From NCBI GenBank assembly GCA_903895255.1, contig CAITTG010000092.1, positions 128,306 to 192,305 of the forward strand: 64,000 nt of DNA. The letters are read 5' to 3'. The position numbers and the translations under genes were made by a program. Source of the DNA: an uncultured Verrucomicrobia subdivision 3 bacterium (GTDB taxonomy: Bacteria > Verrucomicrobiota > Verrucomicrobiia > Limisphaerales > UBA11358). Under the pieces are notes generated by a model that worked only from the letters and a program-made list of their open reading frames with translations, was not told the origin of the DNA and made no database searches. Shown here one piece after another: positions 54,222 to 63,215 of this stretch. Position 1 is the first letter of the stretch. Every line of letters starts with the position of its first letter.

Positions 54222-55007
54222 TTAATGCCAGCCCATGGACGGATCAATGGCCGCCTGCCAGATTTGGTAACCCCGCTCGTTCAAATGCAGGCCGTCTCGG
54301 CTGCATTCGGCTTTTAATTCCCCCTGCTCGTCCAGCAACAAAGCGTGCAGATCCAGATACTCGGCATGATATTCAGCCGCGAGCAGCCGGAGGCGTTCAT
54401 TAAACAAACGGATATTCTCATTGAGCCGGGCGTAATGACCCCGGGCGGGCAGGAGGGATTCCACATGGAGGTGTGCCTCCGGGGCGGCGGCACGCAGCCG
54501 CTGCATCAATTCGCGATACCCCAGCTCCATCTGATCCAAGGCATGCCGGTCGCCCAGATCATTGACGCCGATGAGAATAAATACATCGCGAGCCTGGGAG
54601 GGAAAAACGGAACCATCCAGTCGCCGCAGGACCCCGCGGTTGTCATCAGAGGCCAGTCCATTCCCAATGACATCCGAGCTGATCCCCCGGTTTACCACCG
54701 GGTGTCCGGGGAAGTATCGGGCGACATCAAAACCTTCGGTCAGACTGTCCCCCAGCAATACCACCGGATGGGCGGGAACGCTTTGAGCGGCAAACAATCG
54801 GACGCGATCCGCCCAATGCTGCCGGACTGATGCTGGAGGTGCGGCGGCGGCCCCAAGACCGGCGGCTGGAACGGAAACCGTATTGGTTTGGAGGCTGTCT
54901 GCTGATGCGGCGACCGAAGCGCGCAATTGGCCATGAGCGAGGGTTATCAACAGCAACGAGGCGAACAGCCTCCGTCTTCGATTAGTCGGTGAACGCTGAG
55001 ACTGCAT
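54222..55007 (-). CDS. Exported SGNH/GDSL-type hydrolase
   Basis: A 261-residue esterase- or acetylhydrolase-like protein. A signal peptide is present at about 10-35 (RRRRLFASLLLITLAHGQLR). SGNH blocks are visible: VVLLGDSLTEGFDV (block I, Ser), RGISSDVIGNGL (block II, Gly), FILIGVNDLGDRHAL (block III, Asn) and DGLHLNERGYQIW (block V, Asp and His). Substrate may be an acetylated sugar, which would fit the nearby polysaccharide genes, but this is a guess. The ATG at 55007 is preferred over a GTG at 55016. Confidence 0.88.
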   Translation of the reverse strand: MQSQRSPTNRRRRLFASLLLITLAHGQLRASVAASADSLQTNTVSVPAAGLGAAAAPPASVRQHWADRVRLFAAQSVPAHPVVLLGDSLTEGFDVARYFPGHPVVNRGISSDVIGNGLASDDNRGVLRRLDGSVFPSQARDVFILIGVNDLGDRHALDQMELGYRELMQRLRAAAPEAHLHVESLLPARGHYARLNENIRLFNERLRLLAAEYHAEYLDLHALLLDEQGELKAECSRDGLHLNERGYQIWQAAIDPSMGWH

Positions 55008-55272
55008 TACGACCACAGCTTACCAACCGCACAAACCTGGGGAAATAAAATTAGCACAGAACCACGACAACACTTGTCGTTTTTCAACCCAAAACTCATC
55101 ACGTTTTTAATAATAAATATTCAAACCAGTGGTTGATTCAAGCATGTTACATTTTACTATTTCTTTATTTTTAAGCACTTACGCTTGCCATCCAAGCCTG
55201 CCAAATGCCACCCAAATCCCCACAACCCAAGCTTGAATATGTGGTGGGAACAAGTTAGGCTGTAAGTTCGCT

Positions 55273-56958
55273 ATGAGCGCTACCACTGCCGAACCGAAAC
55301 TGACGCACAACGAAATCATTAAAGCGGCGATTCCAACGCTGGCGGGCAATATTGCCGCCACGGTCGCCACGCCGGGCGCGGACCAGTTCTCCGCCGATGA
55401 CCAGCAATTCATTAAATTTCACGGCATCTACCAGCAGGACGACCGCGATTTGCGTAAAACGCAGAAAAAGTTCATGATGATGATTCGCGGACGCATTCCC
55501 GGCGGCGTGATGACGCCTTCCCAATGGTGCGTGTTCGATTCGCTGGCGGATGATTATGGCAATCATACGCTGCGCATTACAACCCGCCAGAGCATTCAGT
55601 TTCATGGCGTCCTCCTGTCCGGGCTGGGTCCATTGATCAAAAAAATCAATGAGTCCCTGCTTTCCACCCTCGCCGCCTGCGGGGACGTGAACCGGAACGT
55701 AATGGCCCCGCCCACCCCGGCCTACACGCCCGCCCGTGAGCAGGTGTTTGCGGACAGTCACAAGGTCGCCCTGGCGCTGGCTCCCCAGACGAAAGCCTAT
55801 CATTCCATCTGGATTGATGGGGTGCAACTGGACTTGAATGATCCGGCCAACCAAAACTTTGTGGACCCGCTCTACGGCAAAACCTACCTGCCCCGCAAGT
55901 TCAAGATCGCGTTTGCCATACCGCCGGTCAATGACGTGGACATTTTCACCAATTGCCTCGGTTTTATTGCCATCATCGAAAACGACCAACTGGTGGGGTA
56001 CAACGTCACCGTGGGCGGCGGCATGGGTCGCAGCCATGGCAATCAGCAAACCTATCCGCGCCTGGCGGATGTCATCGGCTTCATCAAGCCGGAAAAGCTG
56101 GTGGACGTGGCCAAAGCAGTCTTGACAATACACCGCGATTTCGGCGACCGCACGGACCGCAAACACGCGCGGCTCAAGTATGTGGTGGAGGAACGCGGCG
56201 TGGATTTCATCCGCACCGAAGTGAATCAACGCGCTGGAATCGAATTGGAACCTGCCCGGAGTTACACCTTTAAAACCATGAGCGACCTCTACGGCTGGCA
56301 TAAAGCCACGGATGGCACTTGGTTTCTGGGGCTGTTCGTGGAAACCGGCCGCGTCAAAGACGTGCCCGGTCACGCGCAAAAGACGGCCCTGCGCCAGGTG
56401 GCCGAGCAATTCCCGGGCATTGAGTTCCGTTTGTCCGCCAATCAAAATGTAATCCTCGCCCGGGCAAGTGACGCCGACAAGGCCGGCATCACCGCCTTGT
56501 TAGCGAAGCACGGCGTGAAGGTGGACAACCAGGCCACGGTGCTGCACGCGGCTTCGATGGCCTGCCCCTCATTGCCCACCTGCGGGCTGGGGCTGGCGGA
56601 GAGCGAACGCTACCTGCCGGGCTTGCTGGACCGTTTGGAAAAGTTGTGTGGCGAGGTTGGGCTGGCGGGCGAGGAAATTATCATCCGCTCCACGGGCTGC
56701 CCGAATGGCTGCGCCCGTCCGTACATGGCGGAAATTGCCTTCGTCGGCAAGGCCCCCGGGCGCTATCAAGTCTGGCTGGGCGGCAACACGGCCGGCAACC
56801 GCCTCAACCGCGTCTGGAAGGATGTCCTTAAAGACACCGACATTGAAACGGAATTGCGTCCGTTGCTCGTTCGGTTTGCCGCCGAACGCACGCCGGGCGA
56901 ACGCTTTGGCGATTGGTGTGACCGGGTGTTTTTGCCTGAACTGGCCGCCGCAAATTAA
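55273..56958 (+). CDS. cysI: Nitrite/sulfite reductase hemoprotein (sulfite reductase in context)
   Basis: A 561-residue siroheme and [4Fe-4S] protein. The two Cys pairs are in MACPSLPTCGLGLAESERYL and RSTGCPNGCARPYMAEIAF, matching the cluster/siroheme site of assimilatory sulfite and nitrite reductases. The two ferrodoxin-like repeats and TLRITTRQSIQFHGVL are typical. Because it heads a run with cysH, cysD and cysN, six-electron sulfite reduction to sulfide is the likely reaction; nitrite reduction cannot be excluded by sequence. The electron donor (ferredoxin or a flavoprotein) is not encoded nearby. The 265 bp upstream show no recognised riboswitch. Confidence 0.9.
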   Translation: MSATTAEPKLTHNEIIKAAIPTLAGNIAATVATPGADQFSADDQQFIKFHGIYQQDDRDLRKTQKKFMMMIRGRIPGGVMTPSQWCVFDSLADDYGNHTLRITTRQSIQFHGVLLSGLGPLIKKINESLLSTLAACGDVNRNVMAPPTPAYTPAREQVFADSHKVALALAPQTKAYHSIWIDGVQLDLNDPANQNFVDPLYGKTYLPRKFKIAFAIPPVNDVDIFTNCLGFIAIIENDQLVGYNVTVGGGMGRSHGNQQTYPRLADVIGFIKPEKLVDVAKAVLTIHRDFGDRTDRKHARLKYVVEERGVDFIRTEVNQRAGIELEPARSYTFKTMSDLYGWHKATDGTWFLGLFVETGRVKDVPGHAQKTALRQVAEQFPGIEFRLSANQNVILARASDADKAGITALLAKHGVKVDNQATVLHAASMACPSLPTCGLGLAESERYLPGLLDRLEKLCGEVGLAGEEIIIRSTGCPNGCARPYMAEIAFVGKAPGRYQVWLGGNTAGNRLNRVWKDVLKDTDIETELRPLLVRFAAERTPGERFGDWCDRVFLPELAAAN

Positions 56959-56969
56959 TTCCGTTCACT

Positions 56970-57206
56970 ATGAAAGACGTGTTGCTGCCCAACGAAACAA
57001 ATCCGTTGATCTGGGTTAACCCGGGACGGATGAGCGGCCAGCCGTGCTTTTATAAGACCCGCGTCCCGATTGAGGCACTATTTGGCAATCTGGCGGATGG
57101 TCTGACATTGGACGAATTTCTGGACTGTTTTCCCGACGTGCGGCGGGAACAAGCGGTGGCGGTATTGGAATTTGCTCAAAACGCCATACTCCCAGCCGCG
57201 GCATGA
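56970..57206 (+). CDS. DUF433-type antitoxin
   Basis: A 78-residue protein of the DUF433 family, small HTH proteins that act as antitoxins for PIN-like toxins. The core INPGRMSGQPCFYKTRVPIE-type segment is present here as WVNPGRMSGQPCFYKTRVPI, followed by LADGLTLDEFLDCFPDVRRE. It starts 11 bp after cysI and overlaps the toxin gene by 4 bp (ATGA at 57203-57206). A short N-terminal extension (MKDVLLPNETN) precedes the family core. Confidence 0.87.
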   Translation: MKDVLLPNETNPLIWVNPGRMSGQPCFYKTRVPIEALFGNLADGLTLDEFLDCFPDVRREQAVAVLEFAQNAILPAAA

Positions 57207-57529
57207 ACATTTTATTCGACGGTTGCGTGCCACGAGCGTTGCGCAAGTATCTAATCGGACACATTGTGAAAACCGCGCAGGAAAATAATTGGAGCGAATT
57301 ACGCAATGGTGATTTGCTCGAAGCGGCTGAAAAGCAATTTGATGTTTTCGTGACTTCCGACAAAAACATCAAATACCAACAGATTCTGGCTGGCCGCCGG
57401 ATTGCCATCACAGCGCTACCAACCAACCATTGGCCGGTGTTGCGTTTGATGACGGACCAGATTGCGGCAACGATAAACCAATTGAAACCCGGCGATTTTG
57501 TGGAAATTGCAACCGACTTTAAACCATGA
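57203..57529 (+). CDS. DUF5615 PIN-like toxin
   Basis: A 108-residue PIN-like nuclease candidate. MNILFDGCVPRALRKYLIGH opens the fold with the first conserved acidic residue (here Asp in LFDGCVP), and DVFVTSDKNIKYQQ carries the family TSDKN signature. Some PIN acidic residues are hard to place by eye, so catalytic competence is not proven. It overlaps both the antitoxin gene upstream and cysH downstream by 4 bp each, so translation of the sulfate genes passes through it. Confidence 0.85.
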   Translation: MNILFDGCVPRALRKYLIGHIVKTAQENNWSELRNGDLLEAAEKQFDVFVTSDKNIKYQQILAGRRIAITALPTNHWPVLRLMTDQIAATINQLKPGDFVEIATDFKP

Positions 57530-58203
57530 CTGACGAACAAATCAAAGCCGCCAACGCTGAGCTGCGGACGAAATCCCCGCTGGAAATCGTGCGCTGGGCC
57601 ATTGCCCAGGCCGGCGGCAAGGCCATTGTATCCACCAACTTCCGGCCTTATGAGGCCGTCATCCTGCATCTGGCCACCCAAGTGCAGCCGGACATCCAAG
57701 TTTTGTGGGCCGACCACGGCTACAACCGCGCGGCCACCTATTTGCACGCCGAAGCGTTGAAGAAACTGCTCAAACTGAACATCCAGGCATTTGTGCCCCG
57801 GATGACGGCGGCACATTACGATGCGATTCATGGTGGGGCGCCGGAGCCCACGCCAGAGAACGAGGCCCGCATCAAAGAATTTAGCTCAGTGATGAAACTG
57901 GAGCCCTTCCTGCGCGGCATCAAGACCCTCGCCCCCACCATCTGGCTGACGGCTTTGCGCAAGGTGCAGAATCCCAATCGCGCCGGCCTGGACATCGTGG
58001 TGGCCGATCATAATTTTAACACCATCAAGGTAAGCCCGTTGTTCTACTGGAGCGATGCCGAAATGGAAGCCTACCTCCAGGCCCACCATCTGCCGAATGA
58101 ATGGGATTATTTTGATCCGGCCAAGGCGGATGAAAAGCGCGAATGCGGATTGCATGCCAATTGGGGCGGCAAAGCGGCGGTCGCCGGAGGAGCGGGAATT
58201 TGA
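57526..58203 (+). CDS. cysH: Phosphoadenylyl-sulfate reductase
   Basis: A 225-residue thiol-dependent reductase that converts activated sulfate to sulfite. It has IVSTNFRPYEAVILHLATQV, LWADHGYNRAATYLHAEAL and the C-terminal catalytic ECGLH. That cysteine is the only one in the protein: the CC...CxxC iron-sulfur ligands of APS reductases are absent, which points to the PAPS-type enzyme. A PAPS-type reductase requires an APS kinase, not seen in this window. It overlaps the PIN-like toxin gene by 4 bp and is 5 bp before cysD. Confidence 0.92.
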   Translation: MTDEQIKAANAELRTKSPLEIVRWAIAQAGGKAIVSTNFRPYEAVILHLATQVQPDIQVLWADHGYNRAATYLHAEALKKLLKLNIQAFVPRMTAAHYDAIHGGAPEPTPENEARIKEFSSVMKLEPFLRGIKTLAPTIWLTALRKVQNPNRAGLDIVVADHNFNTIKVSPLFYWSDAEMEAYLQAHHLPNEWDYFDPAKADEKRECGLHANWGGKAAVAGGAGI

Positions 58204-58208
58204 CAACT

Positions 58209-59147
58209 ATGAGCAGTTATCATCTGGATCATCTGGGTTATTTGGAGACCGAAGCCATTCATGTCATGCGCGAAGTGGCTGCCGAGTTTGAGCGGCCGGT
58301 CATGTTATTTTCTGGCGGCAAGGATTCCATTTGCCTGTTGCGTCTGGCGGAAAAGGCCTTTCGCCCCTCCGACATTCCGATGCCGTTTCTAAACATCGAA
58401 ACCGGCCACGAATTTCCCGAATTACTAAGCTTCCGTGACCATCGCGCCAAGGAGCTAGGTGCGAAGCTGATCGTGCGCACGGTGGATGACGCCATCCAAA
58501 AGGGCCTGGCCACCCAAGCCCCGGGCGAAATCAGCCGTAACAAACTCCAGACCCCGGCCCTGCTCGGGGCCATTGAGGAATTTCAATTTGATTGCGCCAT
58601 CGGCGGCGCGCGGCGCGACGAGGAAAAAGCGCGCGCCAAGGAGCGGTTTTTCAGCTTCCGCGATAGCTTCGGCCAGTGGGACCCCAAAAACCAGCGCCCA
58701 GAAATCTGGAACCTATACAACGCCCGGCTCAACCCCGGCGAAAACATGCGCGTCTATCCCATCAACAACTGGACCGAGATGGACGTGTGGGAATATATCA
58801 AGCGCGAGCAACTCGCCGTGCCAACGATTTATTTCAGCCACGAACGGGAATGCTTTCGGCGCGGCGGCCAGTGGCTGCCCCTCCCCCCCGCCCACACGGA
58901 CACCACCAAGCCCGATCCCTATGCCGGAGCGCGGCCCAAACCCAATGAGCCGGTCAAAAAACTGGTGGTTCGCGTTCGCACCATTGCGGACATGATCAGC
59001 ACCGGCATGATTGAATCCCGCGCGGACAGCGTGGATGACATCATCGCCGAAGTCGCCGCCGCCCGCGTGACCGAACGCGGCTCCCGTGCCGATGACAAGG
59101 CCAGCGAGGCCGCCATGGAAGACCGCAAAAAAGCCGGATATTTTTGA
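58209..59147 (+). CDS. cysD: Sulfate adenylyltransferase subunit 2
   Basis: A 312-residue PP-loop ATP sulfurylase subunit that makes adenylyl sulfate from ATP and sulfate with CysN. The PP-loop is VMLFSGGKDSICLLRLA. Conserved segments include FLNIETGHEFPELLSFRDHR, FDCAIGGARRDEEKARAKER and PINNWTEMDVWEYIKRE. The start MSSYHLDHLG at 58209 fits the family; a longer in-frame start at 58143 would overlap cysH and is rejected. It is 4 bp upstream of cysN. Confidence 0.96.
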   Translation: MSSYHLDHLGYLETEAIHVMREVAAEFERPVMLFSGGKDSICLLRLAEKAFRPSDIPMPFLNIETGHEFPELLSFRDHRAKELGAKLIVRTVDDAIQKGLATQAPGEISRNKLQTPALLGAIEEFQFDCAIGGARRDEEKARAKERFFSFRDSFGQWDPKNQRPEIWNLYNARLNPGENMRVYPINNWTEMDVWEYIKREQLAVPTIYFSHERECFRRGGQWLPLPPAHTDTTKPDPYAGARPKPNEPVKKLVVRVRTIADMISTGMIESRADSVDDIIAEVAAARVTERGSRADDKASEAAMEDRKKAGYF

Positions 59148-59151
59148 TACC

Positions 59152-60471
59152 ATGCCCAATACGATCCATCCGATTGAACTGTTGCGCTTTAACACCTGCG
59201 GCAGCGTGGACGACGGCAAGTCCACGTTGATCGGCCGGCTGCTGTACGACTCCAAAAACCTCATGGAGGACCAGCTCGAAGCGCTGGAAAAATCCGCCGA
59301 CCTCACCGGCGGCGGCCAGATCAACTTGGCCAACCTCACCGACGGCCTGCGCGCCGAGCGCGAACAGGGCATCACCATTGATGTCGCCTACCGCTTTTTT
59401 GCGACGCCCAAACGCAAGTTTATCGTGGCGGACACGCCCGGGCACGTGCAATACACCCGCAACATGGTCACCGGCGCCTCCACGGCCAACCTGGCCATCG
59501 TGCTGGTGGACGCGCGTCAAGGGGTGATTGAGCAAACCCGCCGGCACACTTACATTTCCTCCCTGCTGGGTATTCCCCATCTGGTGGTGGCAGTCAATAA
59601 AATGGATTTGGTGGATTGGAGTGAGGCGCGTTTCCAGGAAATTCGGGATGAAATCGAGAGTTTCCTGCCCCGGCTGGGTGGCTTTCGTGATGTGAAGTTC
59701 ATTCCCATCAGCGCCTTGAACGGCGACAATGTGGTGGATGCCTCCGCGCACACTCCTTGGTACGGCGGTCCCACGCTGCTGGACCATTTGGAAACCGTCC
59801 ACATCGCCAGCGATTGGAATCTCACCAACTTCCGGTTTCCCGTGCAATGGGTGAACCGGCCCAACGATCCGACCGACCGGGCGCTGCATGATTTTCGCGG
59901 TTTAAGCGGCCAGATCGCCAGCGGGATCATCCGGCAGGGCGACCCCGTGGTGGTCCTGCCCATCGGGCTCAAAACCACCATCAAACAAATCCGGAATTAT
60001 AACGAAACCCTGGCCCAAGCCTTTTGTCCCCAGTCGGTGACGCTATGTCTGGCCCATGACATCGACATTAGCCGGGGCGACATGATTGTGGGAATTGAAA
60101 ATCTCCCCGGCCGCAGTTCCGAACTACAGGCCCGGGTGTGCTGGATGAATCAGCGCCCTTTGCAGGCCGGGAAAAAGTATTTTCTCAAACATACCACGCA
60201 GACCGTGCAGGCCGTGGTGACCACGCTCGAGAGCCGGATTAACATGGGCACCTTCGAGCCCGAGCCCAATCCCCCAGCCTTGGGCATGAATGACATCGGC
60301 GTCATCCGCATCAAAACCGCCAAACCGCTGGTTTTTGATGGTTACACGACGAACCGTCTCACGGGCTCGTTCATTTTGATCGAACAGGGCTCCAATGCCA
60401 CGGTGGCTGCCGGGATGCTGACCGCTCCCACCGAAGAGGCGAAACCGGAGTACACCGACTTCGCCATTTAA
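59152..60471 (+). CDS. cysN: Sulfate adenylyltransferase subunit 1 (GTPase)
   Basis: A 439-residue EF-Tu-like GTPase that drives sulfate adenylylation. The G1 motif GSVDDGKSTLIGRLLYD, G3 DTPGHVQYTRNMVTGA and G4 NKMDLVDW are visible, with REQGITIDVAYRFF for switch I. It ends after the third domain and has no fused APS kinase (CysC), unlike NodQ-type proteins. The start MPNTIHPIEL at 59152 is chosen over one that overlaps cysD. A strong terminator follows. Confidence 0.96.
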   Translation: MPNTIHPIELLRFNTCGSVDDGKSTLIGRLLYDSKNLMEDQLEALEKSADLTGGGQINLANLTDGLRAEREQGITIDVAYRFFATPKRKFIVADTPGHVQYTRNMVTGASTANLAIVLVDARQGVIEQTRRHTYISSLLGIPHLVVAVNKMDLVDWSEARFQEIRDEIESFLPRLGGFRDVKFIPISALNGDNVVDASAHTPWYGGPTLLDHLETVHIASDWNLTNFRFPVQWVNRPNDPTDRALHDFRGLSGQIASGIIRQGDPVVVLPIGLKTTIKQIRNYNETLAQAFCPQSVTLCLAHDIDISRGDMIVGIENLPGRSSELQARVCWMNQRPLQAGKKYFLKHTTQTVQAVVTTLESRINMGTFEPEPNPPALGMNDIGVIRIKTAKPLVFDGYTTNRLTGSFILIEQGSNATVAAGMLTAPTEEAKPEYTDFAI

Positions 60472-60482
60472 AGTTTCGCCCG

Positions 60483-60513
60483 GACCGGGACGGTGTCACT
60501 CACCGTCCCGGTC
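60483..60513. terminator. Bidirectional terminator between cysN and prepilin peptidase
   Basis: GACCGGGACGGTG, a 5-base loop, then CACCGTCCCGGTC: a perfect 13-bp stem starting 12 bp after the cysN stop and ending just before the convergent prepilin peptidase stop (TAA at 60517-60515). It can serve both genes. Confidence 0.85.
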
Positions 60514-60514
60514 G

Positions 60515-61639
60515 TTATTGGGCAAACAAGGCGACCAGAATTTTTCGTCCGGCAAACACCCAGACCACCGCGGCCAGGGCTATATAAGGACCGTAAGGCA
60601 TGCGCGAGGACCATTCCCGGCGGCCCAGGGCAATCAGGCTTAGCCCCACTGCCGCGCCAATCAACGAACTCACCATCAGGGAAAAAAACGCCCCCTGCCA
60701 GCCCAGAAAAGCGCCGATGGCACCCATAAATTTCACATCCCCCAGGCCCATCGCCTCACGCGGTAAAATAATCTCATCGCACTCGGCCTCCAGATAGCCC
60801 ACTTCCGCCGGGTTCAAACTCTCATCGTCGATTTCCAGCACCGCCGGGGAAAGGCGGATGGTGGCGCTGGCATAGCCGCGATCCACCAACTCTACCCGGC
60901 GGGCCGTCAGCACAATCCGGTCCGACTTGCGATAAAAAATTTCCTCCCAGGGAATTTCCTGGTTGGGCAGGAACAAGGCCGTCTCCGTGAAATAAATCTT
61001 GGCCCCAGGCGTTATTTTCAAATGCTGGCGGCCGAACAACAATTTGCCCAGGCGTAAAATGACGTAAACCACCCCCGCCCCGAACACGATGCCCAACGCA
61101 CTGCGGAACATCGCCACCCCCGCAGAAGTGGTTGCATGCAATTCCGGCAGGAACAACGACACGCCGAAGCCCAGGACCGCCCCACCAATGGTAATTTCAT
61201 CCGGAATAATAAAATGCTCAAAATCAATGAAGGTGGCCACGATCAGTCCTGCCAGAAACACGGCAAACACCGTGGCAAGCGGCAGGGAGGGCAGCGGATG
61301 GTCCGGATGACCAAAACGCAACCAGGCGCCCAGGAACGCCAGCCCAGTAAGCAGCTCCACCAGAAAGTACCGAAAAGAAATAGGAGCCCAGCAGTTTTTG
61401 CAGCGACCGCGCAGGGCCAGCCAGGTAAAGAGCGGAATATTCAGGTAAAAGGGAATGGCGTATTTGCAATGGGGGCAGTGCGAGGGAGGCGACACGATGC
61501 TAATGCCCAGCGGCATCCGGTGGATGCAGACGTTCAAAAAGCTGCCGACCACACAACCAAAAACCAAAAACACCACCGACCAGAAATGAAAGGGCACGGC
61601 CTCCCAGGGGGATTGGTAAATCAGCGTCTCAGTGCCCAT
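60515..61639 (-). CDS. pilD: Prepilin peptidase (A24 family) with internal soluble insertion
   Basis: A 374-residue polytopic membrane protease that cleaves and methylates prepilins. The N-terminal part has GSFLNVCIHRMP and two CxxC pairs (HCPHC, CKNC) of the methylase zinc region. Active-site aspartates are D139/D147 in FIDFEHFIIPDEIT and D301 in GLGDVKFMGAIGAFLG. Between them, residues about 203-294 form a charged, beta-rich soluble insertion not found in standard PilD. It would process the prepilin-like proteins at 4350 and 30543. It overlaps the aroE end by 11 bp, so the two are co-translated. Confidence 0.92.
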   Translation of the reverse strand: MGTETLIYQSPWEAVPFHFWSVVFLVFGCVVGSFLNVCIHRMPLGISIVSPPSHCPHCKYAIPFYLNIPLFTWLALRGRCKNCWAPISFRYFLVELLTGLAFLGAWLRFGHPDHPLPSLPLATVFAVFLAGLIVATFIDFEHFIIPDEITIGGAVLGFGVSLFLPELHATTSAGVAMFRSALGIVFGAGVVYVILRLGKLLFGRQHLKITPGAKIYFTETALFLPNQEIPWEEIFYRKSDRIVLTARRVELVDRGYASATIRLSPAVLEIDDESLNPAEVGYLEAECDEIILPREAMGLGDVKFMGAIGAFLGWQGAFFSLMVSSLIGAAVGLSLIALGRREWSSRMPYGPYIALAAVVWVFAGRKILVALFAQ

Positions 61640-62561
61640 AAATATTCTGTTCCAAGGCGCGGCGCATCACGGCGACCGGCGCGGGACGACCGGTCCAGAT
61701 TTCAAACGCTTTGGCCCCTTGATGCAGCAGCATGCCCAATCCGTTCGCGGTCTGGCAGCCGGCGGCTTGCGCAGCCTGCAGCAGGGCGGTGGCGGCCGGA
61801 CGGTAAATGGCGTCGTAACAAGCCCGGGCTTGCCGCAGCGGAAAACGGGCCACATCCAGCGGCAGCTCGTCCGAGGATTTCAGGCCCAAGGAGGTGGCGT
61901 TGATGAGCAAATCCACCGGACCCGATGGGTAACCCACCGTTACGGGGACGCCTGGAAAGCGCAGCCGGATCTCAGCGGCGATTTCCTCCGCCTTGCTGGC
62001 GGTACGATTGAGGAGAAAGAGTTCCGCCACCCGTTCGGAAGCGAGTTTCAGGGCGATGGCCCGCCCCGCTCCACCCGCCCCCAGCAGAAACACCCGGGTA
62101 CCCGCCAGGCTCACACCCAAATCCTCAATTAAGGAACGGCTAATGCCTTCCGCGTCGGTATTAAATCCCTGCGAGCGAAAGCGGGTGGGCCGTCCATGGG
62201 CACCTTGATCAAAGCTGGCTAGGGGCAGCCAGACCCCATCGATCCCCTGCCCTTCAAAGCGGATGGTGTTGACGGCTCCCCAAGTGCGCGCAGATTCATC
62301 GAGTACATCCACCATGTCGAGCGCCAGTAATTTATGTGGGACTGTAAGATTCAGCCCGGCGAAGTTCATGGCCTGCGCGCCCTGAATAGCGGCGCGGAGG
62401 TTTTGCGGATCCACCTCGAAGGCCAGATAGCACCAGTCCAAGCCCAGCGCGGCAAAGGCGGCATTGTGCATGGCCGGCGAAGCGGAGTGCCGGATGGGCG
62501 AGCCATACACGGCGCAACACCGGGTGGCGGCATTAATTGCCGGTTGAACGGTTTTAGACAC
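61629..62561 (-). CDS. aroE: Shikimate dehydrogenase
   Basis: A 310-residue enzyme of aromatic amino acid biosynthesis that reduces 3-dehydroshikimate with NADPH. Motifs: AVYGSPIRHSASPAMHNAAF (substrate site), LNLTVPHKLLAL (catalytic Lys), VFLLGAGGAGRAIALKLASE (NADPH loop) and LLINATSLGLKSSDELPLD. GNGLGMLLHQGAKAFEIWTG-type end is present here as NGLGMLLHQGAKAFEIW. The frame opens to a TTG at 62594; GTG at 62561 is the more plausible start, though neither has a clear ribosome binding site. Followed by the overlapping pilD. Confidence 0.92.
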   Translation of the reverse strand: MSKTVQPAINAATRCCAVYGSPIRHSASPAMHNAAFAALGLDWCYLAFEVDPQNLRAAIQGAQAMNFAGLNLTVPHKLLALDMVDVLDESARTWGAVNTIRFEGQGIDGVWLPLASFDQGAHGRPTRFRSQGFNTDAEGISRSLIEDLGVSLAGTRVFLLGAGGAGRAIALKLASERVAELFLLNRTASKAEEIAAEIRLRFPGVPVTVGYPSGPVDLLINATSLGLKSSDELPLDVARFPLRQARACYDAIYRPAATALLQAAQAAGCQTANGLGMLLHQGAKAFEIWTGRPAPVAVMRRALEQNIYGH

Positions 62562-62667
62562 ACTCCATTTTAAGCGGCGGCGGCATGGGTTCAAAGCGCA
62601 AAGTCACGCTTTTAAACCATGGTGGTGGGCGGAGAGGAGTTTCCAACGTGAAAACCCGGCGGGGTAT

Positions 62668-63120
62668 TTAATCAATCTTTCCCTGCCCCTCCGCCGGCCT
62701 TTTTTTCCGGGCATACCGCAGGAAACCGCGCAGGTCCTCCGGCCGCGCCTTCCAATAACTGACCATTTGCCGGAAAATCTCCAAGGTTTGCGGACGCAAA
62801 TGGTGTTCGATATCCTCCACTTCCTGGTCCACGGTTTCCGGGGCCAGTTCGAGCAGGCTGAACAGTTCGGTCAGGATTTGATGCCGGGCCTTGATGCGCG
62901 CGGCGACCTGCCGCCCCTCCTCCGTGAGGCTGAACCCGCGATATTTCTCATAATTAACAAACCCCCGCGCCGCCAGCCGCCGGACCATGTTGGACACGGT
63001 GGAAGGCTTGACCCCCAGCGCCTCGGCCACATCGGTCACCCGCGCGTAGCCTTTGTCCTCAATCAAACCGGCGATGCGCTCCAAGTGGTCCTCCGTCGAT
63101 TCGGAGGCAGAGCGGTGCAT
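62668..63120 (-). CDS. mntR: MntR/DtxR-family manganese-responsive regulator
   Basis: A 150-residue metal-dependent repressor. The winged helix has RVTDVAEALGVKPSTVSNMV and RRLAARGFVNYEKYRGFSLT. Metal ligands expected for MntR are present: D/E in STEDHLERI, the His in KARHQILTEL and E/H residues in VEDIEHHLRPQ. ATG at 63120 is preferred to an upstream GTG at 63150. It is divergent from the Nramp transporter, with a palindrome between them, so it most likely represses mntH when manganese is plentiful. Confidence 0.9.
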   Translation of the reverse strand: MHRSASESTEDHLERIAGLIEDKGYARVTDVAEALGVKPSTVSNMVRRLAARGFVNYEKYRGFSLTEEGRQVAARIKARHQILTELFSLLELAPETVDQEVEDIEHHLRPQTLEIFRQMVSYWKARPEDLRGFLRYARKKRPAEGQGKID

Positions 63121-63215
63121 CGGCGATGCAGGTTTGGGTCGGGCTTGCACTGGCCCACGTTAACCAGCGGACGGGCGCATGGCGACTGTTTAATATTTGT
63201 TTTATCCTTAAAACA

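Noticed and set aside
55017-55272. SAM or other sulfur-related riboswitch upstream of cysI
   Set aside because: I looked for conserved cores but found no convincing pairing; the region is simply AT-rich.
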